Below are positions 1-12,500 of a stretch of DNA of 64,000 nt, piece by piece. The DNA is from Edolisoma coerulescens. Lineage: Eukaryota; Chordata; Aves; Passeriformes; Campephagidae. The notes under the pieces were generated by a model. That model saw only the letters and a program-made list of their open reading frames with translations, was not told the DNA's origin and did not search any database. Each line of letters begins with the position of its first letter. The stretch's first letter is position 1. The stretch is from the NCBI GenBank assembly GCA_013397115.1, contig VWZW01007301.1, forward strand, positions 310,001 to 374,000. The letters are read 5' to 3'. A program made the translations under genes and the position numbers.

Positions 1-3000
1 TTCTTAATTTGCTTTTTATTAAAGAGCTTTGTTAAATATGGTGTGAGCTTTTTCAAGAAAACGCCAGTTAGCTCAAGGAAGGTAACACATCTTGAATGTC
101 AAAATAGCTTTTTCCATCTAAATATGTGCTGCTTTCCAAACTGGCAGCCAGGCTACCTGTGACTACAGGCCTCGTGGTTCAAGGGGTTTTGTGCATGTCA
201 GATGGGTGTTCTCTCTAGAGTGCTTCATTTAAACACCCAGAGGCTGTGTGGCATTAGTTAAAAATTAGGGTGGCCATCAGTAATGTTTGTTGACCCTATG
301 CAGACTTTGTTTTTTGGTATAGATAACCCAGCAGGTTTTGCTGTAGGAAAATGAGAATGCTCCTTACCCTGCCAACAGATGTAATATCTGTAATTTAGAG
401 AAGGCCAACAAAAAGTGAGACCTCTACGCTCTTCGTTAAGTATAGATGTTTTAAAAATAAAGTTAGAGGACACGGCCTTAGTATGTTAAGTGTTGGTAGG
501 AGCTATCAATAGGAAAATATTTTTGTATTAACACTTTTACTGCAGAAATCCCACAATTGTTTTACTTAACTTTATGGGTGACAGTAGAGGTGGGAGGCCG
601 TGCAAAAGGAAATCTCTGTGGCCCATCGTGCAGGGCAGGGTGCTTGCTGGTGTGTTAGGTATTCAAGCTGTAGGTCAGGTTGATGCAGTGAACAGGTGAT
701 GGAAAGGCAGGATGATCCTGTAGGCAAGATCTGTAGGCTTTGTTTCATGTTGAAGTTGGTTACAGCTATGGATATTCAGTCAGGCCTCAGTGTGCTACTA
801 AAGAGGCAGGGTGTTTGTTGTTCCAGTAAGTGCTCTTTGGAAATAAGGGAAATGGTGATGGTGTGCTCTAAAAGCACCTACTCAGTGCTGGTAGTGTTGT
901 CCTTGGTAGAGATGGAAGCTTCAGGTGTTCCCTTCCACCCCAGTACTGCAATGCACCAGGCTGCAAAAGGAATCAGGAGCTTCATCTGCTGTCTGGAGGA
1001 AACAGAAGTAGCAAAAAAATACGTGGAGAAGGTATTTGAGTTGCATTGGCTCCATAGCCATGCCGTAGGATGATTCCACAAAAGTGGAATACCTTAAGAG
1101 CAGGACACTGTAAGCGCCTCTGAAGGCAATCAGAGACCTCTGTGGGAAAGAGAAACTACTAATTTGGCAGTAGTTTCTTTCTGCTGCTTCTCCAGGAGCT
1201 AACACATTGGAGAACAATGTGTTCCAAGTTCTGGACTCACAGGAATCCCCTGGGCTGTGCAGGATTTTAGAGGGAACAGGATGTACTCGCAGGTAGGATT
1301 CAGGAGGTGCTCATGGCCAGCAGTATAAGGCTTTTGTGAGGTTTCAGCTTCTCATGAGCTTAAGGCATCACGAGTTTCTGTAACACAGAGGTGACTGTCC
1401 AAGTTACTCTGCTCTAGAAAGCTGCAAAAGTTTGATGGAAGCCCTGAAGTGGCTGGGGCAAGATTCTCCTTATCAGCATTGAGGGTATATTTTCTGTGTG
1501 TGGGACTCTTGATGAGCTTAGGAACACATTTCTGCTGGTTTTCCTCACTAAACCAGTGCAGGAATTGCTGATTTGCTGCCAGGTTCACGGTGCTTCACAT
1601 GAAGTCAGCGTTTCTTTCTAAGTGAACAGTGAACGCGTAGTCCTGCTGTTCTCACTCACAGCTATGTGGCAAAGATTTGTCAGGTAAAACTGTGTTGAGT
1701 TGCCTCTCTAGAAAATACCTTTATACAGGAGGCATGATTTGGCTCACAGTGGGTTTGTAGTTGTTGCTGTTTGTTGGGGTTTTTTTTTTTTGGTTATTGG
1801 CAGTCTGTGATAAGAAAGGGACCCAGCTGTGACGTTAAGGTTGAAGCTTGCAGTGTTGATAGTTTAAACTTTTAAACTAAGCAATTCTGATCCAATAATT
1901 TGCATTAGTAATAATCTTAGCTTTATAAAAAAAATTTCTTATTTTTTGTCAGGTTTCCTAGCAGGTGTTGCATAACATTGTATAGTGTGTTTTGCAAGAT
2001 GACTTGGTGGGAAAAACATGTCAAATCTATTCATCCTGAAAAGAGAAGTGAGCAACAGTAGTGAACAGCTATTGAATAGTCAGGATTCAAGATTATTTGT
2101 GAACAAAATTTCCTGTAGCTTTTTTGTAAATTGACAAATTTCCTTTAAGTAGCAGGCAATGCCACTTCAAGTGGGAGAGGGTGAATCACAGAATTATTGG
2201 TGTTGAAAGGGTCTTTTGAGACCATGTAATCCAATTCTTCCTCTCAAGCATGATCCTTTATTCCTACAGCCATGAAATGCAACTCTTGGGTGTTTTCTTG
2301 GCCATTAAAGTAATTGTTTGATCTAGTGAAATTTACATTGTACGGATAATTGTCTTTCCATATCTATTAACTTAAAATTCGCATGAAAACAGTAATAATT
2401 TTTACAATTAGCTGTGCCTCAGTATACCTACAGTTACATTTGTTGAAGATGGTTGGATTACTGCAATTTATTTTCTTGTTGCATTACAACAGATGGGAGG
2501 AAGGTATGGTTTAATTTTGTTCCTTGTTTTTTGGACTAAGAAGTTAATGTTCTTTCTGAAAGTACCAAATTCCTAAGGTCAAAGATGGCCACCAGAGTTG
2601 ATTAGAGTCAGATCCTGACACAGTACAAGAACGACAAAGCTCCCATTTGTTTGGAGGGTGTTTCATTATCCAGAAGAGTAGTAGAGTCTTCAAAGATGGT
2701 GGTGCAGGCAGGAACAATGATGAGTAAATAACGTTTGAGCTGCCAAAGTGAAAAGAAACTGGTCCTAAGTTTTGGGAGTTTTTTATTGACTTGTTACCCA
2801 GTGGCATATTAGAGTTGGGTTTTTTATTTACTTATTCAAAGATAGTACAGCTTTGCAATGTGTTAGAAAACACAATACAGTGTTGTTTTATTAAATCTCA
2901 GTTTTGAGAACTTGTGCAGTAGTTCTTTTGAACAGAGTTGTTTAAACTAGCAAAATTGGTGATAACATTGTGAGAGGCTTTTTTTAATGAGAGGATTACA

Positions 3001-3355
3001 TTTGTTGTGAAAGGGTTTTGTTAGTGTAGTGTTGAGAAATATTGCTGTGGTGTAAATTACCTTCTCCTTCTACCTCAGTCGGAAGATGAGATATGGTAAC
3101 AGTGAGTTAAATAGTTTGCTTTGGGCCATACAATTTATGTAGTCTGTGCTGGATCATACTAAAACTTGAGGAAAGCTGTTTATGAATACCAGCGTATGAA
3201 TTAGGATTTTATAGTTTTGTGTGTCATATATTTTATTTCTTTAGCGATAATCTTTCAGGTTAGGAAGAAAACTTGGTTTGCTGTACATAGTAACATGAGT
3301 ATTACATACATTATGCATGTGTAACAAGACTTTCTTGTGTGTGTCTTTACCCTAG
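1..3355 (+). other. SF3B1: SF3B1 intron 1 (3' part)
   Basis: This AT-rich sequence ends in the acceptor CCCTAG just before exon 2. I looked for the short first coding exon (start codon plus the nine residues that precede the conserved DIEAQIRE) and did not find it. No CpG island is present either, so exon 1 and the promoter must lie further left. The only recognisable content is a degraded CR1 fragment near 2183-2275. Open frames here, up to 125 codons on the + strand at 696-1073, show no known domain. Confidence 0.85.
2183..2275 (-). repeat. Degraded CR1 LINE 3'-end fragment
   Basis: The + strand reads like the reverse complement of a CR1 3' terminus: an AATCACAGAATT start, then a diverged TTGAAAGGGTC...GAGACCATGTAATCCAA core. 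It is short and old, in SF3B1 intron 1, antisense to the gene. The right edge is uncertain. Confidence 0.55.
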
Positions 3356-3522
3356 ATATCGAAGCACAAATTCGAGAAATTCAAGGAAAAAAGCCTGCTC
3401 TTGATGAAGCACAAGGAGTAGGCCTTGATTCCACAGGATATTATGATCAAGAAATTTATGGTGGCAGTGACAGCAGATTTGCTGGATATGTCACTTCTAT
3501 TGCAGCAACTGAATTGGAAGAT
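3356..3522 (+). CDS. SF3B1: SF3B1 exon 2
   Basis: 167 nt, residues 10 (split codon, last two bases) to 65. It starts with the [12 protein letters not shown] segment and ends ATELED before donor GTAAGT. It carries the conserved [15 protein letters not shown] motif. Proline replaces the alanine I recall after GKK in human SF3B1. Start phase 1 implies exon 1 ends with the G of an Asp codon. Confidence 0.97.
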
Positions 3523-6500
3523 GTAAGTGATTTTATGTGTTTTGTTTGTTTATGGCATGCAATATAAGTATTTCAGAATTGATTTTGAGACATTTTTAGT
3601 TGCAGTTGCTTGAAGTAAAAACAGTTGTTATTAAAGACATATTGGACTAAATATGTCTTATCTGGGAAGCTTATAATCATAAAATGGTTTGGGTTGGAAG
3701 GGGCCTTAAAGATCATCCTGTTCCAACCCCCCTGCCTTGGGCAGGGATGCCTTTCACTAGACCAGGTTGCTCAGAGCAACATCCAGCCTGGCCCAGAACA
3801 CTTCCAGGGATGGGGCATCCAAAGCTTCTCTGAGCAACCTGTGCCAGTGCCTCACCACCCTCACAGAAAAGAATTCTTTTCCTAATATCCACTCTAGACC
3901 TCCTCTCTTTCAGTTAGAAGCCATTCCCCCTTGTGCTGTGACCACACGCTGGTGTAAAAAGTCCCTCTCCAGCTCTCTTGTAGGCTCCCTTCAGGTACTG
4001 GAAGACCTCAGTTAGGTCACCCTAAAGCCTTCTCTTCTCCAGGCTGAACAAACCCAACTCTCAGCCTGTCTTCATAGGAGAGATGCTCCATTCCTCTAAT
4101 CTCTTGGTGGCCTCCTCTGGACTCACTCCAGCAGCTCCCTGTCCTTCCTGTGCTGGGGCCCCCAGAGCTGGGTGCCGTGTGCCAGGTGGGGTCTCAGAGC
4201 AGAGGGGCAGAATCCCCTGCCCTGCCCTGCTGCCCACGGGGCTTTGGATGCAGCCTAGGACACGTTTGGCTTCCTGGGCTGTGAGTGCACATGGCTGGGT
4301 CATGTCCAGCCTCTCCTCCACCAGCACCCTCAAGTCCTTCTCGGCAGGGCTGCAGTTCCAAGTCTGGCTTTGTACTTCATGAATTGTGCTTTGAGAGCCT
4401 TGTAGGCCCAAGCAGAAGGCAAAAAGTTGTGGCCTGGTACTTAGTGTTAGCCTTGACTGGAATAATTAACTTTGTTCTGTTACTGCTGCCAGGATTACAA
4501 ATGGCGGTAAAAAAATCTAATAAGACTTCAGCCAACAAACTTTAAGATTTCTGGTTCAAATTTCAGAGCCATTTTTAAGAATTGGCTTTTTCACTATATT
4601 GTGTTCTCCTTATGTATCCTGCTTGTAAGATTACCTTATGTTAATTTCTGATGGTGAACATTTGATCATATTTTCAGTTGCAGGAGCAGTCACAGTCTAC
4701 GGTTCAAATCCTAAATACATAACTGTATCTTACAGTGAGAGAATTTTATTTCTGAGAATGAGGAAGATTGTTTAGTTTAGTATTAATCGATACATGGAGT
4801 GTTTTTTTAGTGATGTACTTGTGTCATCTATAGACTTCTAAGAATGCCTTAATTAAAAGTTGCCATTACTCTGGGGCTCACTGAGAAAGTTTCATAGTTT
4901 TATGAGCAGTTTTTCTTTTGGGTTGCTGTAAATAATTGAGTAGAAACTGACTACTGATATGAAGAAGTAGCAAAAGCGGGTGCTTGTTATTGCCATTGTG
5001 ATTGAGTAAGTATAACTAAACTAACACGAATTCTATCTCTGAATTTTTTACTGTTTCTGAAGCTTTTCTGTAGGGTTATTAAGTCTTGTTCCATATATGT
5101 ATATGACTTTTAAGAAAAATAGTTTGAATATCTCTCACCAGTTCTCACATGCCAGCTAGGGAACTGTAATGGTAGGGCTAATATGAAATACAGACTTCTT
5201 GTCTAATTAGTGTGGATAGCATACTTGATTAAATGTAGCATACTGAAGAATACTTGAGCCTGCTTAGTGATATGAGCAGGTTTATCTGATTCAGCAGTTT
5301 GGGAATAATAAGAAAAGCTATATGAGAAGGCTTGAGAAAACTTGGAATTAACTATTCTACTTGTCCATTTTCATCTTTTCTATGGCCACAGTGTGTTCAT
5401 TTGATGTTAGTTTATCTAAATACAATATCAGCATGACAAATTCACCATGTCTTTACTGACAGGATGATGATGACTACCCTTCCACAAGTTTGCTTGGCCA
5501 GAAGAAGCCAGGGTACCATGCTCCAGTGGCATTGCTTAATGACATACCACAGTCTACTGAACAGGTACGTCTGGATTGAAGGCACAGTAAAATGCTGTTG
5601 TAGGCATTGGGGAAAAGAAGTGTTAATCAATTACAGGTCCTGTTTTCTGGAAATATGAGATGTATGCAAATTAAATTTTGCTGTAAGCTTGTTACTGCTT
5701 AAGTTGGGAATTCCACAGGGTGCTAAAGATTGGCACTTTTGCATGTTAAAGCCAACATGAATGTAGAGACTAAATTATTGAATTTTTTTTTTATTGAAGT
5801 CAGATACTTCATTAAATTAAATTAAAATAGCTGGGAAACTTCATTTCCTTTATACTTCTGGTTTTTTAAGGAAAATGTAATCACTTAAGTTTTACGTTCC
5901 TGGAGTATTTTTCTGTAAAATTTAAAAGCACAAGAAGTAGTATTAAGTCACCCTGCAAAAAGAATGGGAAAGGTCGACAGCATGAAATGCTTTGGTAACA
6001 AGTGAATAAACTCTTAAAATTGCAAGTTTTTGTCAGAAGTGATTTCATAAATTCTGTGTTAAAAAAATTGAAGTTCTAGTTACAGAAGTAAAATTTAAGT
6101 TAGTATAGTGTTTTGATGTTCCTGCATAGTTGAGGCAAAAAATAATTTAGGTCTTAGTAATACTGATAATGAATACAGTACCAGCCACTTTTCATAGTGG
6201 TCTTCATAAATATGTGACTAACAGACTTTCTTGGTTTTTAGTATGATCCTTTTGCAGAGCACCGTCCTCAAAAGATTGCAGATCGGGAAGATGAGTACAA
6301 AAAGCACAGGCGGATGATGATAATTTCCCCTGAGCGTCTTGATCCTTTTGCAGATGGTAATTTATTTTGACTTTTCTATACCCTTTATGAAATTTTTGTC
6401 TTTAATTGTCTTTAGCCCTTTGATTTCTGTTGGCATGCTTATAAACTTAGTTTTGTTTTAAACATCCCCTTTTCATAGAGATTTGGTTGAAAATTTAGAT

Positions 6501-9500
6501 GCCATATTCTTCATCTTTATAATACGAGTTTTCTTTCCAGGTAGAAGGACAAGAAAATTGTCAATGAGCCATTGCCATAGAAACACAAAGGGTTAAAGGT
6601 TTCTCTTTTCATTTCGTTTTGGGTTGTGCGTTGTACTTTGAACAACTTGTGTATTGAGTGCTCAGATTCATTCAGTACCTTGATAGTTTTCATTCCAAGT
6701 TATAGATATACAGGGTTACTGCTTTTGAAATGCTAGTAGAGCACCTAATTCTTACCATCCTATGTAAATTTTAGGTGGTATAGCTAAAAGAAACAAAAGC
6801 ATATATAAGACTTTGATACTGTTAATAGTTCAAGTCTGTTCTGATAATTTTAGAATGCAAGTCAGGAGAAGGGGTGTTAGTGGGTCTGACAGAAATTTTC
6901 TTCAGGTGAGTGAGTTTCACATGTGGCAATAAGGTGCCTGTTGGCTTAAAATTAGTAGCTGTTTTGCAGGTTTTACAAATGAGAATTTCAGCCTGCATGA
7001 ATTAATAGGGATATTAATTATTTTACTTGCTTAATTGTAATTGATATAAACATGTATTGTCAGAATTCACAGGCCCATACTAACTGTCCTTAATTTCTTT
7101 CCTACAGCAGTACTGCTATATGCCAGTCCTGTCTGCATTCTTAAGGGTGCAGTTCAACACATCCTGTGTAGATTATGGTGAAAAAGTATTCCAAAGGAAA
7201 GTCCTATCAAAGCTAGTGTCAGAAAGACACAGCCAATTGGGCAGTGATCTTCAGCATAGAAATGTTTAAGAAGTTTATTTTTTTCCCTGAAGTATAATAG
7301 CTATACCACTTGTATAGCAAATCTGCACATTTTTCTTAAAGAAAAGTGTTTTTCTTGACAAGTCTCATTTCTATAAAGTTGGGCTTCTTTTAAAGTATTT
7401 AAAAATTTAATTATTGCAAGATACAGAGCATAAAACAACATATGGTGTACAAAACCCATTACCTGTGAGTATTGTTGTGGTGGTGTATGTACTGTATTGC
7501 ATTCAGCTCCCAATCACAAGTGTACCTTGAGAAGAGGGGGAAAGTGTCATCAAACAGTATTTTGGGGTTTTTTATTTTGTTTTATTTTTATTTTTAATGA
7601 AGCCCTGTTACAATATGACACTAGAAGGTCTGTGAGACATGTCCAGATTTGTCAAACTTATAAATGGGTCTTTATGATAAAACAATGTAAACATTACTTA
7701 GGTATGCAATAGTTATTTATAGTCAGATAACAAGTAGGATTTAACAGCTTACACAAGGTAATGTTTTGATTATAAATATCTTTCCAAAGTGTTACTAATG
7801 GTAAAGAGATAATTTTCTAGGCTTCTATTCTGCTGCTTGAAGTCAGAACTGCTGATGGAGACAAAGGCACGAAAGTGTACGTATTCCGGATTAGCAACCC
7901 AGGAACCCATCACTTCTGAAGACTCTTAACTGTGTTGTCATTTTATCATTTTTATCGGCTTTAAAATATTTGTTTGAAACTGCAGTAGTTATGTTTGTGT
8001 TCAAACAGGTTAAATTGATCAGCAAACTGAATAAACGTAAGATACATGTAATTTTAAAAATTTTCGATCAAAAAGTAAAATTAAATGATCATGGAATAAT
8101 ATAATACTAGAGCAGGACAGTAGAAGTCCATAGTTTCTGCTTATCCTGTACTCATTGTGCTCCATTCCTGTTGCTGTTCTCTTCTGCAGGAGGGAAGACT
8201 CCAGACCCTAAAATGAATGCCAGAACATACATGGATGTTATGCGTGAACAGCATTTAACAAAAGAAGAGGTGCGTGGAGGGGAGGGTTTTTCACTTGACT
8301 GAGTTTCATGTTACAGCCTTTGAAAGCATGTTAAGGAAGTGGGAATGTAAATTCTGTTGACTTTGTCTTGACTTAAAAGCCCCTTTCTTTGGAAAATCAT
8401 GTTCTTCATATGTTGAAAGTCAGTAGAATTTAAAAGTGGAAGTTCTAAAAACCATCTGTTCTATGTAATACCTAAGCAGTGCAGGAAAAAATAATCTCAA
8501 TATATCTTAATCTGGATTTTTGGACTTTCTCTTGTTTATTTCTGTTCTTTCAGAGGAGAGACAAAATCTAACAGTGAGTGAGAATTACTCAGTGTCAGAG
8601 ATGTTTGTTTTTGTGAGCTCTATGTATAGAGAAGCCAGTCAGGTTTTAAAAGGCTTTGATGATGTGCCTACAACAGATGTTGAAGTACTAAGATCTGGTA
8701 TAAGATTGGCATTTGGTTTTAAATATTAAAAAAAAACAAAACCATGCTTTAAAATTCATTTTAATAGGTAAAAAGATAATGGTAATATAAACAGATTTCT
8801 TGTGGAATACCTATGGTACCACCTTGTTAATTAGAGCAAGACCTTGTAGTTCCAGTGACTTCTAACATTGATTTGTCTTACCTTAATTGAGGAACTAGTT
8901 CATAATTTTGACAGTCTTACTGCTTGTGGATTCATTGATGAGTGCAAAACAGCCTGGCTTAGTGTGTTGTTTTAGCAGTATCGTCCCAGAATTTTAAATA
9001 AGAATCTCAGGGCTTCTTTTATGTCGTGGGATGTAGCTCATGTGGACATATTTTTTAAGTCATCCACCTTTAATTTACTGAAGTGGTACTTGTTTGAAAC
9101 AGATGGGTAATGGTCTTAAGGCATATACCTATAGGTATATATATACAGAAACTGATAGCTTTAAAAATTCTCTCTGTATTTGCTGCAAGAATGGCTTTTA
9201 TTGGAAAATCAGTTTAAAAACAGCCCCTCAAACACAGCTGCTCTGTCAATATAGAAGAATTTGAAAAAAGGGTGGCCTTGAAATGGAAGCAGTAGCTATT
9301 TGCAGGTTATTTGAGCAAAACCTCAAAAAAAGCATAAAAAGATATGATACTTCTGAAAAAAACTTTTAAAGGTATAATTTGAAGAGTTCTTAATGTTTGT
9401 CTTTTTGTGCTCCTGAACAGAGGGAAATTAGGCAACAACTAGCTGAAAAAGCTAAAGCTGGAGAGCTTAAAGTCGTCAATGGAGCCGCTTCTCAGCCACC

Positions 9501-12500
9501 TTCAAAACGCAAACGGCGTTGGGATCAGACAGCTGATCAGACTCCTGGTGCTACACCTAAAAAATTGTCCAGTTGGGATCAAGCAGAGGTAATGACCTAG
9601 TGCTCATCAGCTGTCCGCAGAAGACATTATTAGTGCTAATCCTCTTGAGTGTCACAAGTTTCTTCCTGTACTTGAGAACAGCTAGCAGTCTTTTACTGTA
9701 TAGTATGAGATACTGATACTTTCGGTTTTGTCTTGTATAGACTCCTGGACACACCCCGTCTCTGCGATGGGATGAAACTCCAGGCCGTGCAAAGGGTAGC
9801 GAAACTCCGGGTGCCACCCCAGGCTCAAAAATCTGGGATCCAACTCCTAGTCATACACCAGCAGGAGCTGCAACACCCGGCCGGGACACGCCTGGCCACG
9901 CAACACCAGGCCATGGAGGCGCCACTTCCAGCGCACGGAAAAATCGATGGGATGAAACCCCAAAAACAGAAAGAGGTATTTATGGCAAACTGGGAGGTGC
10001 ATAGTAAGTTTTGAATGGTTGATTGTACTGGGTTTTTTCACCTTGAGTAAACAGTGAGTTCAGAAGCCAGGCAAGAAGTAATTATATTCTGACATCTAGT
10101 GGTTGGTGTGGGGAGTTGTTGTTGTCTGAGTTTGTAGCATTTGGTTCTGCCTGTGCTTAACTGGCATCCGTGAAAGTATCTCGGCTCAAAAATTGAATCA
10201 AAGTTTTGTCATATCTAGTGACTGCTGCAGGTTGGGATTTTAATGTATAAAGGGCACAGTAGAGGAGCACATGTTGCGTGACCTTTCATAATATGTTTGT
10301 TGTTTTGGAATTGTTTTAGTTTTTTGTAGAGGTTCTCATTTAAACAAATTTGAGAAGCATTTTCTCACCTGCCTAATTTCAGTTTGGCTCTTGTGTCAGA
10401 GAACAGTGAAACACTGTTGTTACCTAATGCTTTTATCAAGGGAGTACATGGAGTACTTTGTTCAATTCCTAGAATATCTGAGTACTTCTCTTTTTTTTTA
10501 GAATCCTATCTCTTTATGCTAAGATTCAGCAAGAAGGTGACACGCTTTTTCATAAAACAAAGTTCTCTGTTGGATATTTTTAGTGTAATGCCTGTGTTTT
10601 TTCAGTGTTCACCAAAGTAGTCTTTACTTTTTGCCTACTCTTTGCTAATTTGATACTGAAAATGGATTTGAATATTGATAATATAGTTGGAGTATATACT
10701 GTTCAGCTTTCTGAGAAAATTTGGTTTGTTTTTCCTCAGATACTCCGGGCCATGGCAGTGGCTGGGCTGAGACACCTCGTACAGATAGAGGTGGTGACTC
10801 CATAGGTGAGACACCAACCCCAGGAGCAAGCAAAAGGAAGTCACGCTGGGATGAAACACCTGCAAGCCAGATGGGTGGCAGCACTCCTGTTCTGACACCT
10901 GGCAAAACCCCCATTGGTACACCAGCTATGAACATGGCAACCCCTACACCAGGTAAGCTCAGTCCCTTGTCTAAGGCTTCACATTGTTTCGTGGGAATGA
11001 AGCATTTATTTTGTACTGTCTTTTGAAACAGACTTCTGCCCAGCATGCTCTCTTGCCTGTATGAAAGCAATCAGTATATGCTCAGTTAACTGTTTTTTTG
11101 GTAATGACCACAGTAACTCGGTTCTGGAGAGGAATTGAGACTGAGGTTACATGTCTGTTGCTCTTTAGTGTCGTTGGTAAAAAAATTGATAAAAGGCTCT
11201 GTAAAAGTTTGATCTGTTATTGGCTACGGAATTCAAGTGCTGTGGGAACTTTGACTCAGGAGAGCACTTAAAAGTTAAGTAAACAAGTCATCTGCTTCTG
11301 CATACAAAGGATTTTTTAAAATGTTTTTTCTTAATTTGAATATAGGTCACATCATGAGCATGACTCCTGAACAGCTGCAGGCTTGGCGTTGGGAGAGGGA
11401 AATTGATGAGAGAAACAGACCACTTTCTGATGAGGAATTGGATGCTATGTTTCCAGAAGGATATAAGGTAATTCATCTAGATTAAAATACAGCAGACCAT
11501 GATAAAGTTTTTTCTTACCAGGGATTACTGATTATTTTTTTTTCCCCCCAGAAGTAGAATGTTTCACATTAAGTATTGATTATTGATTGTACACGCTTGT
11601 TTGACTTGGTTTCTGATTTATTGTAAATCCCTTAGAAAGGGGGGTCTAAAGGTGATCTCACAGGCAAATCACTATTGTGCTTCTCAGTGTTGGAAATGCC
11701 TGTCAAAGCCAAAAATGTACTCTGTATGGACTGATAGAAATACTAAGTCCAGACACAGACAAACATGGAAGAGGGTCACAAATGCACTGGGACAGCAAGT
11801 GTACTATGTTGATACAGTTATTGAAGTGCTTCTTTAATCCTTGGAGACTTCACAATTTATTATGTAAGCAGGAGTGAGCTTTCTTCTGAAATGTTGTCAG
11901 TACAGGCTAAGTGCAAATACAAACTGTCAGGGTGAGTTTGTGTTGCTGTGAACATGGGATCTGTTGTATGCAATAACACACAAATCCCCAAACAAATAAA
12001 GTGAAAGCTACAACCTCAAGCAATGTTTAGTGTTTGATAGCTTCCTCTTTTTGTATCTGTTGCAATTAAGATGGATTTGGTTCTTCCTTGCTTAGGTTCT
12101 CCCACCCCCAGCTGGTTACGTGCCCATCCGTACTCCTGCTCGGAAGCTCACGGCGACTCCAACGCCCCTGGGGGGTATGACAGGGTTCCACATGCAGACA
12201 GAGGACCGCACTATGAAGAGTGTTAATGACCAACCATCTGGCAACCTGCCGTTCCTGAAACCAGATGATATCCAGTACTTTGACAAGCTGCTGGTAAAGG
12301 AGATTTCACTCTTGCTGATTTAACTTCCCTGGTTTCTTTTGATTATGTAGCAATGCCCATTTATTTGTCTGGAATTTTTTGTAGGTTGATGTTGATGAAT
12401 CAACTCTGAGTCCTGAGGAACAGAAAGAGAGAAAAATAATGAAATTACTTCTGAAAATAAAGAATGGCACACCTCCCATGCGAAAGGTAAGATCAGTTGT

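Noticed and set aside
1..3355. Search for SF3B1 exon 1 and promoter
   Set aside because: No start codon with the conserved first residues and no CpG island. Both must lie outside the window.
4061..4411. 116-codon minus-strand open frame in SF3B1 intron 2
   Set aside because: It lies within the CR1 3' region, which is repeat-derived and truncated, so it is not a host gene.
10801..10815. GTGAG resembling a donor inside exon 8
   Set aside because: The reading frame continues without break through [12 protein letters not shown] to the real donor GTAAGC at 10953, matching the known protein.
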